Positions 17,394 to 25,982 of a stretch of DNA of 55,092 nt are shown here, one piece after another; the stretch's first letter is position 1, and each line of letters opens with the position of its first letter. The DNA lies in the NCBI GenBank assembly GCA_938045295.1, contig CALINO010000011.1, positions 1-55,092 on the forward strand, read 5' to 3'. Source of the stretch: an uncultured Arenicella sp. GTDB lineage: Bacteria; Pseudomonadota; Gammaproteobacteria; Arenicellales; Arenicellaceae. The translations under genes and the position numbers were made by a program. A model generated the notes under the pieces. That model did not search any database. It saw only the letters and a list, made by a program, of their open reading frames with translations, and was not told the origin of the DNA.

Positions 17394-18722
17394 TTACATC
17401 ATGCCTGACATAACCATGCCTTGCAGTTCTTGAAAAGATACTTTTTTACCGTTCACTTCAGACTGCTCACCAATTTTCACTTTGGTTTCATAGTCGTCGC
17501 CGTCTTGCTCAAACAATGGGCTTTTGCTGATCATGGCCTTAAGCATGGGCTCACTGGCAAGAAACTTATCATTGAGTGAGGAATTAAGGCGAATATCAAA
17601 GCTTTTCAATACCGATTCAGGGTCAAACATGAAGGCACTTAATTGAGTAAACGAAGTTTTCTCTAACAGCTTGATGTCTAACTCAATGGCATTTGGCTCA
17701 TCCATTAGTTCACCAGCCGCCGCCAGCTTGATAGTAAGGCCTTTGTCCAACATCTTTTCTAAAATCGGCAATATCGCCATCATTTGGGTTGGATCAACAT
17801 CGGGCTCGCCTTGCTTCTCTAAAGAAGCGATCATTTCAGTTTGCATATTACGCGCAAACTCTTGGTATTCAGCCAGTGCTTGTGCATCCACACCTAAAAT
17901 GTCGGCCGTCATCTTTGCGTTTTTAAGAGCAACCGGCTTTTCAGATTGCGAATCCAATGAGCCCAGTTCAAAAACAACCGTGGAATCTATTTTGTCACCG
18001 CGCTCTGAGGTAGAACCCGTGATCACAATGTCTTTAATGTCGGCGCTACTGCTCTCGCCTTCACTGAACTTCATGCTGTCCATTGACATGCTGTAGTCGC
18101 CCACAAACAAGCCTAAGTCCGTGGTTTCGATCTGCCAATCCATTTCACTTTCAGAGAGCACCAGTGAACCGTCATTACTCGACATATCCAGCGCGCCTAA
18201 TTTGGCCACCACGTCGTATGCTGAAAAGTCACCGCCTGACTCAACAATGATTTCGCTCGGCGCCAGTTTCAGCACTGAGCCATCATCCATTGTCTTATTA
18301 ATGGCTTTGCTCGTGATCTCTTGAGTTAAACCACCAAAGGCTGAAATACCACCCGTAATGGAGATAGGGTCTTCACCACCAAACTCTTCTTGCAGAAACG
18401 TTTGGTAGCCTTCGTTTTGTTGAAAATTACAGCTGTAATCAATACCGGTAAAACCGTGGGAGTAGTCGCAGTTATAAAGAATGGTGCCTTTAAAGTCGGT
18501 CAATGCGGCTAAACCGGCTGGCATCTCATATTCGTAAGCCACTTGCGAGCTTTTGTAGCCGCGCTCATAAGACGTGATTTTTGTGACGCCATACTCAGCC
18601 GATTTCTGATTCATGTCAGCAAGCAAATTACGTGTCTCAGATTCAGCAATTGACCCAGTTACGTACGGTGCAGCTAATACGACGCCGATCAAACATGCGC
18701 CCGCAATTACGGTTTTTTTCAT
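17394..18722 (-). CDS. DUF945 (YdgA-like) exported protein
   Basis: 442 residues. A signal-anchor helix covers residues 2-22 (KKTVIAGACLIGVVLAAPYVTG), followed by the DUF945 pattern seen in E. coli YdgA: SETRNLLADMNQ, then SYERGYKSSQVAYEYEM. The rest is beta-rich and ends with a C-terminal helical part. It is probably inner-membrane anchored and periplasmic. The function of YdgA proteins is not settled. AGGGA lies 7 bases before the ATG. It stands alone, 101 bases downstream of the DUF3581 gene start side, and a hairpin follows its stop. Confidence 0.8.
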   Translation of the reverse strand: MKKTVIAGACLIGVVLAAPYVTGSIAESETRNLLADMNQKSAEYGVTKITSYERGYKSSQVAYEYEMPAGLAALTDFKGTILYNCDYSHGFTGIDYSCNFQQNEGYQTFLQEEFGGEDPISITGGISAFGGLTQEITSKAINKTMDDGSVLKLAPSEIIVESGGDFSAYDVVAKLGALDMSSNDGSLVLSESEMDWQIETTDLGLFVGDYSMSMDSMKFSEGESSSADIKDIVITGSTSERGDKIDSTVVFELGSLDSQSEKPVALKNAKMTADILGVDAQALAEYQEFARNMQTEMIASLEKQGEPDVDPTQMMAILPILEKMLDKGLTIKLAAAGELMDEPNAIELDIKLLEKTSFTQLSAFMFDPESVLKSFDIRLNSSLNDKFLASEPMLKAMISKSPLFEQDGDDYETKVKIGEQSEVNGKKVSFQELQGMVMSGMM

Positions 18723-18824
18723 TCTATTTCCCTATTTCTTGGTTCTATTATTAGTTTTACTACTTAACTCTATTATTAATTCTATGGGTGACGATAATGG
18801 TGCTAATGTCCAATATTACGCGCT

Positions 18825-19535
18825 TCAACCGGCATTTGCATGCGCTAAATAATCATCACACAGCTTTTTCACCACCTGCGGGTCAAATGGCCGCAAGCCA
18901 CTGAGCACCAATTTTTTTGACCCTTGGCCAACCATTTCATCGCCATCATAAAAGAAAAAATTAAGGGCGGCATTGCCTCGCTTACCTTCCACCTCTAATG
19001 ACGTATTATCCAATCGAATCTCCAACTGTTTAAAATTTAGGTGGGCCAACTCAAACGACATACTTTCATAAATAACCAACGGCCGAGCCGGGTTAATCAT
19101 AACGTTATGTTGCTGCATTAAAGGCACCAAAATATGAGGGAAGTTTTGCCCCGAAAACGCCACGTATTTTTTCAACATATCAGCAACCGTGTTTGGCTCG
19201 TCGAGCACATTGCCACTGGCGTGAATTCTCAACGCTGCCTTGCCGTTAGGGTAAGTCACTTCAATACCTGACTCACTCATCTGCTCAGGGTAACAAAGCT
19301 CGGAACCGCCGTTGACCATGTCTAAAAACTCAAACGTCATTTTTTGCTGTAAACCGTAACGACTGAGTGCAACCGCAAACAGTAAATCGCCGGGAATGCA
19401 AAAACGTTTTGCTCCAACGTCATGAATGGGGTTGAAATCTCCCGCGATGCGTTTGGCAAAGTCACTGCCTTGCTGATCAGAGATCACAATATTGCCACGG
19501 TCATTGGCATTAAAAAATTGAGTTAAAAAGTCCAT
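18825..19535 (-). CDS. DUF3581 family protein (hotdog-like)
   Basis: 236 residues. The N-terminal half (SDFAKRIAGDFNPIHDVGAKRFCIPGDLLFAVAL) is the DUF3581 signature and resembles the MaoC/hotdog hydratase motif, where D-F-N-P-I-H is the catalytic Asp/His stretch. A second beta-rich half follows. No activity is known for the family. It starts 35 bases after tusE on the same strand and may be co-transcribed with the sulfur-relay genes. Either a lipid/acyl-CoA-related enzyme or a binding protein is possible; I do not assign a function. Confidence 0.78.
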   Translation of the reverse strand: MDFLTQFFNANDRGNIVISDQQGSDFAKRIAGDFNPIHDVGAKRFCIPGDLLFAVALSRYGLQQKMTFEFLDMVNGGSELCYPEQMSESGIEVTYPNGKAALRIHASGNVLDEPNTVADMLKKYVAFSGQNFPHILVPLMQQHNVMINPARPLVIYESMSFELAHLNFKQLEIRLDNTSLEVEGKRGNAALNFFFYDGDEMVGQGSKKLVLSGLRPFDPQVVKKLCDDYLAHANAG

Positions 19536-19570
19536 TCGATTTGCTCTAGCCCAACATTCGCGGGTGTTTG

Positions 19571-19912
19571 TTATTTACAGTTTTTAGGTTTGGGTAAGCC
19601 AGCGAATTTACTGGCCGATTTAGTGGCCCCTTCAGGGAACAGCGTTAATAAATAACGACTGTTGGCGTTTTCTTCACCGAACGCTTTTTTGAACACCCTT
19701 ATGACCATGCGCATAGGCGGCGGAATATTATAATCTTCGTAATACTCACGAAAATAATGAATAATCTCCCAGTGCTCTTGGGTCAGGCTGACTCCATCCA
19801 AAGACGCCATATAATAACCAAGCGATTCAGTCCACGCCAAGCGTTGCTTTAAAAAGCCTTGCACATCGGTGGCATAACGCTGATTTTCAAATTCTATGTA
19901 GTGTTCTGACAT
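19571..19912 (-). CDS. tusE: Sulfurtransferase TusE (DsrC family)
   Basis: 113 residues from the ATG at 19912, giving MSEHYIEFENQRYATD; a GTG at 19927 is less like the family. TusE accepts persulfide sulfur from TusBCD and hands it to MnmA for 2-thiolation of wobble U34 in Lys, Glu and Gln tRNAs. The C terminus (RYLLTLFPEG...AGLPKPKNCK) keeps only the penultimate cysteine, C112. The second cysteine that true DsrC of sulfite-reducing or sulfur-oxidising bacteria carries 11 residues earlier is missing. That supports tRNA thiolation over dissimilatory sulfur metabolism. It lies 8 bases after tusB. Confidence 0.93.
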   Translation of the reverse strand: MSEHYIEFENQRYATDVQGFLKQRLAWTESLGYYMASLDGVSLTQEHWEIIHYFREYYEDYNIPPPMRMVIRVFKKAFGEENANSRYLLTLFPEGATKSASKFAGLPKPKNCK

Positions 19913-19920
19913 ACCAGCAA

Positions 19921-20223
19921 TTACCACGCTACTTGTTTATTATGCTCAACCACCAATCGCACAAACCCATCGTAATCAATGAGCTTAACCGCTGAGTATT
20001 GGTTTTCTATTCCTCGCAGCGCAAGATCATTTTCAAGCGCAAACACACGAACACCCTGCTGCTCGCACTTCGCAACAAACGACGCCAAACTGACCGGGCT
20101 TTGCAATGCTAATACGGCGTCTTGCAACAATAAAATGGCGTCCTCACTAGTGGCAAACGCCAACGACTCATACAACTGGGCGCGATCAAACCAAGGCTTA
20201 TTAATGGTGAAAAGGGTGCTCAC
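19921..20223 (-). CDS. tusB: Sulfurtransferase complex subunit TusB (DsrH)
   Basis: 100 residues, DsrH-like (MSTLFTINKP...AILLLQDAVLAL). TusB, C and D form the hexamer that relays sulfur from TusA to TusE. The start codon is GTG at 20223; no ATG fits the alignment. One cysteine (C53) is present, not at a known catalytic place. It sits 21 bases after tusC and 8 before tusE, in the order D-C-B-E of gammaproteobacterial operons. Confidence 0.9.
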   Translation of the reverse strand: MSTLFTINKPWFDRAQLYESLAFATSEDAILLLQDAVLALQSPVSLASFVAKCEQQGVRVFALENDLALRGIENQYSAVKLIDYDGFVRLVVEHNKQVAW

Positions 20224-20244
20224 TGTTTACTCTTACTGGTCTCG

Positions 20245-20619
20245 CTAAAAGGTAAAAACACGGTCTTGCGCAGCAATCAATTTCTGCACATCGGCATTAT
20301 TGGCCAGCGCCGCATCAATCATTAAATCATCCACGGTTAAGCCACGTGCGATCATACTCAAGTCATGCACATACGCATTATTGATATCAAAATCAGCAAG
20401 GGCTGAAAACGTTTTGGTGTATTGCTTGATGGGTGTATTGGCGGTTGATTGCTGTTGCTTTAACTGAAACACGCCGTCGTACAAAAACAGTAACGACACG
20501 TGTTGATCAAAGCTGGCGCCAATCAATGCCGCATCCAACGCCTCTTGCCCAGCCATGCTTGAGTAAGGCCCTTTATCAAACACATACAACCATTTTTGGG
20601 TGCGTTTGCGCGCGCTCAT
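20245..20619 (-). CDS. tusC: Sulfurtransferase complex subunit TusC (DsrF)
   Basis: 124 residues. The DsrE/F-like fold is recognisable (KGPYSSMAGQEALDAALIGASFDQHVSLLFLYDGVFQL). TusC has no catalytic cysteine and here no cysteine at all, as expected for the structural subunit of TusBCD. Its ATG overlaps the tusD stop as ATGA, so translation is coupled. Confidence 0.92.
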   Translation of the reverse strand: MSARKRTQKWLYVFDKGPYSSMAGQEALDAALIGASFDQHVSLLFLYDGVFQLKQQQSTANTPIKQYTKTFSALADFDINNAYVHDLSMIARGLTVDDLMIDAALANNADVQKLIAAQDRVFTF

Positions 20620-21005
20620 TTAAACGTCACCGTTCGGTCAGCCGTTAAACACGCATCGTGCATGGCACCCAGACCTTGCACATCAAAGCTGGCATGCAAG
20701 TTATGCGCTTGTTTTTCAAACTCTTGTTGCTGAGCACGGTTAAGAACCCCTCGCCGTTCAGCCGCTGAAATACACACCACCAAACGAATACCTTGTGTGG
20801 CTGCCAGCGCCACCCATTCGTCCACGCTGTTAAACTCATCGGCCAACGGCACCATTAACGAATTAGCTTGGGTAACGCCATCTTGATAAAAAAACACTTG
20901 GCTAATGGTGTAACCTGCGGCAACAGCGCATTGCGCAAATTGCAGCGCGCTGTAGGCAGCCTGATTATTATAGGCCTGGCCGCTGACAATCAGATTAATC
21001 TTCAT
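20616..21005 (-). CDS. tusD: Sulfurtransferase complex subunit TusD (DsrE)
   Basis: 129 residues. TusD is the active subunit of TusBCD; its persulfide-carrying cysteine is Cys78 in E. coli, and here C78 is found in LVVCISAAERRG at exactly that position. The Rossmann-like start (MKINLIVSGQAYNNQAAYSALQFA) is typical. It follows the YcgL gene by 31 bases and overlaps tusC by 4. Confidence 0.95.
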   Translation of the reverse strand: MKINLIVSGQAYNNQAAYSALQFAQCAVAAGYTISQVFFYQDGVTQANSLMVPLADEFNSVDEWVALAATQGIRLVVCISAAERRGVLNRAQQQEFEKQAHNLHASFDVQGLGAMHDACLTADRTVTFK

Positions 21006-21036
21006 TTTTTCACCAATGTAAATGAACGCGGTAATG

Positions 21037-21312
21037 CTACGAAAACAAACGGTCTTCTTCAGCGCGCATGTCTTTTTTAGGCATTTGCAAATAAAACCCT
21101 TGCGATTGAATGTCGTTCAATACTTGTGTTGCTTCGGCTTGAGGTAACTTACGCTCTGCCGTCAGTTCAAAATCCAACACCAAACTTAATGAACCTAACA
21201 ACTCAATAATGGCGGTGGGCAAACATTGTTCAGGCTGCTCAATATTTAGCTCTTTATTCAGGTACACAAAGTGGTCGTCTTTTTTCTCGCCTTTGTAAAC
21301 GTAACAATGCAT
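21037..21312 (-). CDS. YcgL domain protein
   Basis: 91 residues from the ATG at 21312; a TTG at 21315 would add one residue. It begins MHCYVYKGEKKDDHFVYL and contains GFYLQMPKKD, the pattern of the YcgL (DUF709) family: a small alpha/beta protein with a known fold but no proven biochemical role. It lies between tusA (74 bases upstream) and tusD (31 downstream), inside the sulfur-relay cluster, so a link to tRNA thiolation or sulfur supply is a testable inference. Confidence 0.82.
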   Translation of the reverse strand: MHCYVYKGEKKDDHFVYLNKELNIEQPEQCLPTAIIELLGSLSLVLDFELTAERKLPQAEATQVLNDIQSQGFYLQMPKKDMRAEEDRLFS

Positions 21313-21389
21313 CAACTTAACTCACCCTCAATCATTTATATCACTAATTAGTTATTGTTTAATTTTCCACTTGCCTTACATTCACAATT

Positions 21390-21647
21390 TTATGCGCTTT
21401 CACCTTTTACAATGACAAACGAGTCTTCGCGCGGCTGACCTTCGCCTTGTTGGTAACCCACTAACTCATGCGGCAAATGCGCTAGCATGGCGTCAAAGTC
21501 AGACTTGGCACTCGGGTCGGTACTTAGCACCAACAAATGATCGCCGGCGTTCATGCCCTTAAGCGCTTGCTTGGCACGCAGCAACGGTATTGGGCAACGA
21601 GTGCCTCGAGCATCAACGGTGACCGATATTGGAAAGTCTTCTGTCAT
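21390..21647 (-). CDS. tusA: Sulfur carrier protein TusA
   Basis: 85 residues. The motif CPxP is present as C18-P-I-P in DARGTRCPIPLLRAKQAL; C18 carries the persulfide from IscS. TusA opens the relay TusA-TusBCD-TusE-MnmA and also affects molybdenum cofactor and Fe-S sulfur distribution. In E. coli tusA is remote from tusBCD and tusE; here all five lie in 2.1 kb on one strand. It is the first gene of the cluster and divergent from bepA. Confidence 0.94.
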   Translation of the reverse strand: MTEDFPISVTVDARGTRCPIPLLRAKQALKGMNAGDHLLVLSTDPSAKSDFDAMLAHLPHELVGYQQGEGQPREDSFVIVKGESA

Positions 21648-21852
21648 GTTTGTAATCTAAGCCGCGTTTAAGTTAGTGTAGTATTTTTATTAAATAAAAC
21701 GTTAAATTAGCGCATTGGTAATGAAATTCAGAAATTTTCGGTCTAAATTCTAACAAACAATGAGCCATGTAATGGCGTAATTGACGTCGAATAATGGCAA
21801 TTTATACAGATCAAACTAAAAATTCAGTCACCGAGGCTCGGTCACAAAGATC

Positions 21853-23361
21853 ATGATAACTAGGGTAGGATCAACATTCAGCGCAACATTAAGTACCGCT
21901 AAGGCTTACAAAAGGGCTTATAGAAAAAAAGCCATTAGCCTGATGCTTGCGTCGTGCTTATTCAGCACGCCACTGGCGTTTTCACAGAACGATCATTACG
22001 ACCAACTGCCAGACTTAGGCTCACAAGCCAACAGTTACCTATCGGATGAAAAAGCCAAACTGTTAGGCAAGTCTTTCATTCGCCAATCGCGTTATCGCAT
22101 GCCGTACATTTCTGACCCCGAGCTGGTGAGTTACATTAACAATCTTGGCAATAGGTTGCTCGACGTAAGCACCGATTCGGGTAAGGAGTATCAGTTCTAC
22201 TTGATTGACAGCGATGTGATTAACGCATTCGCAGTGCCCGGCGGGCACATTGCCATGCACACCGCCATTTTAACCAAGGCCGAAAGCGAAAGTGAATTGG
22301 CCTCGGTGGTGGCGCATGAAATATCGCACATCACACAATCTCACATTGCTCGGCGCATTGAAAACTCTAAATACGACAGCTGGATTGCGCTGGGCGCGTT
22401 GCTAGCCGCAGCAGCGGCCGGTGGCGCTGATGCCGCTCAAGCGGCCTTAGGGGTTTCTCAAGCCAGCATTATTGATCGAAAATTAAGCTATTCTCGCGAC
22501 TTTGAAGCTGAAGCAGATTCGTTAGGCATTCGCTTATTAAGCCGAGCGGGTTTCGACCCAGAAGCCATGCCGGTCTTTTTCAAACGATTACTCAACGAAA
22601 ATCGCTTAAGGGAATCACGGGCATTGGAATTTTTGCGCTCACACCCGCTGACAATCAGTCGAATTACCGAGTCGTCTGAGCGTGTGCGTGCCTACCCTAA
22701 AGCGCCCGCGCAAGATCAGAGCGAATTTTTAATGATGCAGGCCAAAGCCGCGGCCGGTTACTCGAAAAAACCCGCATTAACTCGCGACCAATACAAACGC
22801 CGCCTAGATGAAGGCAACAACACACTCCCTGTTCACTATGGGTACGCATTGTCATTATCAAACAATGGCGAATTTAACCGCGCACGCAGTGAGTTTGAAA
22901 AAATACTCGAAAGCCACCCAGACAACACCACCATTTTATTGAGTCACGCCGACAATGAACTTGAAGCGGGCGAAATAGAAACAGGCTTAAGCATTCTGCA
23001 ACGCTTGTACCAACACGAAACCGCCAAGGGTAATCACATTGTTGATATTTACTACGCTAACGCCTTAGTGCTAACCAATCGCAATCAACAGGCGGTACCG
23101 ATCATTCGCAATGCGTTAGCAAAAAATCAAAGTGAGCCCTATTTTCATTTTTTACTGGCGCGCGCTTACGCGGCTCAAGGCGATCAAAAAGGCTCGTACA
23201 CAGAACGTGGTGAGTACCACTATTTACGCGGCAATTATGAATTTGCCATTCAGCAATTCAAGCGTGCATTCACTCTCACTAAAACTGAATACGAACGCGA
23301 ACGACTGGGTGCGCGCATTGTGGCGATTGAAGAGGAGATGGCTGAAATTCGTAAGCTGTAG
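21853..23361 (+). CDS. bepA: BepA-like periplasmic M48 metalloprotease with TPRs
   Basis: 502 residues with a signal peptide (basic 20-26, hydrophobic to about 44, FSQ). The zinc motif is HEISH at 155-159, with the downstream acidic ligand region RDFEAEADSLG (215-225). The C-terminal half (from about 310) contains TPR-like helical repeats (ARSEFEKILESHPDNTTILLSHA). BepA clears stalled LptD and BAM substrates at the outer membrane and acts as a chaperone. E. coli bepA is sigma-E controlled, but I see no convincing sigma-E site upstream. The start has a poor ribosome-binding site; a short palindrome (21830-21842) precedes it. Confidence 0.9.
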   Translation: MITRVGSTFSATLSTAKAYKRAYRKKAISLMLASCLFSTPLAFSQNDHYDQLPDLGSQANSYLSDEKAKLLGKSFIRQSRYRMPYISDPELVSYINNLGNRLLDVSTDSGKEYQFYLIDSDVINAFAVPGGHIAMHTAILTKAESESELASVVAHEISHITQSHIARRIENSKYDSWIALGALLAAAAAGGADAAQAALGVSQASIIDRKLSYSRDFEAEADSLGIRLLSRAGFDPEAMPVFFKRLLNENRLRESRALEFLRSHPLTISRITESSERVRAYPKAPAQDQSEFLMMQAKAAAGYSKKPALTRDQYKRRLDEGNNTLPVHYGYALSLSNNGEFNRARSEFEKILESHPDNTTILLSHADNELEAGEIETGLSILQRLYQHETAKGNHIVDIYYANALVLTNRNQQAVPIIRNALAKNQSEPYFHFLLARAYAAQGDQKGSYTERGEYHYLRGNYEFAIQQFKRAFTLTKTEYERERLGARIVAIEEEMAEIRKL

Positions 23362-23421
23362 AATCTAAAATATAACGCCGCAAACAAAGAACACGCGCAC
23401 TTCCCAATCGCCCCACCACAA

Positions 23422-24282
23422 TTAGCCAGCAAAAAACTCCCGCACACACTGCGCGGTTTGTTGTGCCTGCTCAATGTGCAGCATATGGCCAGCACGCTCG
23501 ACCACCCAATAGTGATTGTCTTTAATATCAAGCAAGGTTTTTGCTTGTTCAATACGACCGGACTCAGTAAATCGCTGATACATCCATGAGTCGTTGGCCA
23601 TTACCAAACCTACGGTGGCCGTCACCTCTTTCCATATCTCAGCCATGTCGTCATAGTTATACCGGATGGGGTTGGTGTAACGATGCTTATGATCGTGTTT
23701 TAATTGCATTTGGCCATCATCGCCAAATGGCTTACCCCACAGTTGAGCCAAATCATCCACCATAGAGGCCGACAACGACGGGTTCACCGCTGCAATGGAA
23801 TTCTTTAAAGCGTCCACGTTGGGGTACACTTTACTCGGTTCGTCGGATAATATTTCACTCATCCATTGACGGTATTTTTTCGGCGCGTCTTTCGGCTTCG
23901 TTGGCGGCAAGCCAATCCCTTCTAAAATCAATGCACGCGCGACTCGGTCTGGCTGAATGCCCGCGTACATACCCACAATATTGCCCCCCATACTGTGTCC
24001 GACCAAATGTACTTTTTGCGTGGGTGAATAATGCTCAAGCAACACGTGCAAATCGGCCAAATAGTCGGGAAACCAATAACCATCGGCGTGCTCAGTGTCG
24101 CCAAAGCCTCGTAAATCTGGGGCTACCAAGTAATAGTCTTGCGATAAGTATTGTGCCATGTATTTAAACGTGGCACCGCAATCCATCCAGCCGTGCAACA
24201 AAACCAATGTGGGGTTATCAGGGTTGCCCCATTCTTGAATATTGGTGCGTAAACCGCGCACCATCAGGGTTGTTGTTTTCAT
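23422..24282 (-). CDS. Alpha/beta-hydrolase fold protein
   Basis: 286 residues from the ATG at 24282. The frame extends to 24387, but that part overlaps the porin terminator and is not homologous. The fold is clear: oxyanion region LLHGWMDCGATF, nucleophile elbow GHSMGGN, an acid near VGLVMANDSWMY and a late His in ERAGHMLHIEQAQQ. The cap region includes RQWMSEILSD. Substrate cannot be told; esterases, haloalkane dehalogenase-like and epoxide hydrolase-like enzymes share this pattern. It is a single-gene unit convergent with bepA. Confidence 0.85.
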   Translation of the reverse strand: MKTTTLMVRGLRTNIQEWGNPDNPTLVLLHGWMDCGATFKYMAQYLSQDYYLVAPDLRGFGDTEHADGYWFPDYLADLHVLLEHYSPTQKVHLVGHSMGGNIVGMYAGIQPDRVARALILEGIGLPPTKPKDAPKKYRQWMSEILSDEPSKVYPNVDALKNSIAAVNPSLSASMVDDLAQLWGKPFGDDGQMQLKHDHKHRYTNPIRYNYDDMAEIWKEVTATVGLVMANDSWMYQRFTESGRIEQAKTLLDIKDNHYWVVERAGHMLHIEQAQQTAQCVREFFAG

Positions 24283-24327
24283 GCCGCGATTGTAACAACT
24301 TATATTGCAGCGAGATACGGCAAATAA

Positions 24328-24360
24328 AAAAGGCCCTGAGCAATGCCCAGAGCCTTTTTT
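24328..24360 (-). terminator. Intrinsic terminator of the porin gene
   Basis: Read on the minus strand, GGCTCTG pairs with CAGGGCC, with one G-U pair, around an 8-base loop (plus-strand 24332-24354), and is followed by a run of six T. It lies about 45 bases beyond the porin stop. It also argues against the longer start of the hydrolase. Confidence 0.82.
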
Positions 24361-24398
24361 CTCAGTGACTGAGTTATGAAAACTCAATCATGAGAGAA

Positions 24399-25430
24399 CT
24401 AGAATGTAAGCTGAAAACGTACGCGGAATTCGCTGCCATCATCGTCTGATGTGTTGCTTTCGCCGTCGGTGTAGTTAACACCAAGCTTTACATTATTGTG
24501 TGCGTACCAGTTAACACCTAAAGTGTAAGCAGTGGCATCATCACGACCTAGCTCGATGTCGCTGTGGTTGCCGTCGCCGTCTTCGTAACGAGCAACAACT
24601 TCCCATGCACCGGCTTTGCTTGACGGCTTAACACGCTTGAATTTACCGCCTTTGTAAGGACGAGACTCACCCGTTAAGATATAACCGGCTTGGATATAGT
24701 AACCGCTTAAATCTGAACCACCGAAATCACCGTCTTGGTATTCCGCTTGAACGTGGAATGGGCCAGTCGCTAAAGCCGCTTCAAAACCAGTAGCACTGGT
24801 GTCTTCGATGTCGTAGTACGACAAACCGAAGTGAAGCACTGTGTTGTCGTTCTTAACAGGAGCAATTGCGTAACGCGCAGCAAAACCAAACTCATCGCCT
24901 TCGTCGGCTTCATTTACGTCATCAGCAAACAACATTACGCCGTAAGCAGAGTTTCCAGCGGTGCCGTGCAATTGAACACCTTCTTGGCGGCCCAAAGCGT
25001 ATTGCTCTGTGATGGCTGAGCGCTCTAAAACGCTGATGTCTTTAGAAGAAGTTAACTCTTCCAAACCAAACGGCGCTTTTTGGTTACCGATAGTAACTTG
25101 CGCTGCTTTACCAAAGCCGGTGTAACGTAAGTAAACGTCTTCTACACCACTGCCATTAGTATTGAACTGTGTTTTGAATGCCCAATTTTTAGACACATTG
25201 CCTTTAGCGTAAACACGGGCACGACGAATATCGAAACCGTCTTCATCAACCACGCCATTTTCTTCAGCGCGATTGTAGTCATACATAATACGACCACCGA
25301 ATTGAAACTTGTAATCGCCACTTGAAACTTTCAAGCCGCCCTTGGTTGAAACCTTAACTTCTGCATTTGCAGCAGGAGCCACTGTAACTGCTGAAGCAGC
25401 AATTAAAGCTGCAATCAATTTAACTTTCAT
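24399..25430 (-). CDS. Phosphate-selective porin (OprO/OprP family)
   Basis: 343 residues with a clean signal peptide (1-23, ending ANA) and a C-terminal Phe (RFQLTF), as outer-membrane barrels need for BAM recognition. The family pattern is Porin_O_P: FQFGGRIMYDYN, RRARVYAKGNVSKNWAFKTQFN, VTIGNQKAPFGLEELTSSKD, KLGVNYTDGES. OprP-type porins take up phosphate or pyrophosphate under starvation. It is shorter than Pseudomonas OprP (about 440), so selectivity should not be assumed from family alone, but a Pho box lies upstream, which supports the phosphate role. It is a single-gene unit with its own terminator. Confidence 0.9.
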   Translation of the reverse strand: MKVKLIAALIAASAVTVAPAANAEVKVSTKGGLKVSSGDYKFQFGGRIMYDYNRAEENGVVDEDGFDIRRARVYAKGNVSKNWAFKTQFNTNGSGVEDVYLRYTGFGKAAQVTIGNQKAPFGLEELTSSKDISVLERSAITEQYALGRQEGVQLHGTAGNSAYGVMLFADDVNEADEGDEFGFAARYAIAPVKNDNTVLHFGLSYYDIEDTSATGFEAALATGPFHVQAEYQDGDFGGSDLSGYYIQAGYILTGESRPYKGGKFKRVKPSSKAGAWEVVARYEDGDGNHSDIELGRDDATAYTLGVNWYAHNNVKLGVNYTDGESNTSDDDGSEFRVRFQLTF

Positions 25431-25511
25431 TTAACTCAAACCTCGTTTTATTGGGGGGGCCAATTTTTTCAATCGACCTTTCTTTAACGCCCTTAACTAA
25501 TGGACGAGCGT

Positions 25512-25545
25512 ATTCTGACTAGGTTTGATTACAGGTTTATTACAG
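25512..25545 (-). promoter_or_regulatory. Pho box and -10 of the porin promoter
   Basis: On the minus strand two perfect CTGTAAT repeats (25545-25539 and 25534-25528) are separated by AAAC, the 7-4-7 layout of a PhoB site. Ten bases further is CAGAAT (25517-25512), 4 of 6 to the -10 consensus, at the distance known for PhoB-dependent promoters that lack a -35. The start codon is 81 bases beyond. Confidence 0.82.
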
Positions 25546-25656
25546 TCACAACGGGGCTTAAACACCCAATTCATCCATGAATTTGTTATGCAAGCAATAA
25601 CATGCTCGCATTAGGCGAGTAATTTAAGCGCAATAAGCAGGCTTAAATTAAAGCAA

Positions 25657-25896
25657 TTACTTACGCTGCTCTTCCAACCTTTTCTTGCGCCACTCGTCAA
25701 ACGAGATTGTTTCTTCGGGGTTTTGTTCTTGCTGTTCTTGACGCCCAACAATGGTTTGCGGTGGGCGTGTAATGTCTTGCGACACCGCTTTTTCAGCGCC
25801 GTTGGCTTCAGTTGAGTTATTTTTTTTACCACCGGCACACGCGCTAAGAGCCAAGCTCACAACCACAATAGTCACGGGCATAAAAAAGCGGCTCAT
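25657..25896 (-). CDS. Small outer- or inner-membrane lipoprotein, unknown
   Basis: 79 residues from the ATG at 25896; an ATG at 25938 would add a 14-residue basic leader. The N terminus MSRFFMPVTIVVVSLALSAC is a lipoprotein signal with lipobox L-S-A-C; mature Cys is residue 20. The rest is short, Gln/Glu-rich and ends with DEWRKKRLEEQRK, probably helical. Position +2 after Cys is Ala, not Asp, so it would be sorted to the outer membrane by the E. coli rule. I do not recognise a family. It is divergent from the SLC13 carrier. Confidence 0.68.
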   Translation of the reverse strand: MSRFFMPVTIVVVSLALSACAGGKKNNSTEANGAEKAVSQDITRPPQTIVGRQEQQEQNPEETISFDEWRKKRLEEQRK

Positions 25897-25982
25897 AATG
25901 CGAGCACCGCGTTTGATTGGATGAGTGTGTAATTTCATTTTTATCACTTGTTTGTGTCGCTGGTGGTGCAAATACGATTGCA

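Noticed and set aside
18740-18785. Repeated TCTATTATTA(A/G)TT before the DUF945 gene
   Set aside because: Two near-identical 12-13 base strings in a low-complexity AT-rich stretch; no promoter or operator geometry could be supported.
19571-21005. Dissimilatory Dsr sulfur-oxidation genes
   Set aside because: The DsrC-like protein lacks the second C-terminal Cys, and no dsrAB or other dsr genes are present; the Tus tRNA-thiolation function fits better.
21648-21852. Sigma-E promoter for bepA
   Set aside because: No GGAACTT-like -35 paired with a TCTGA-like -10 at 16-17 bases was found.
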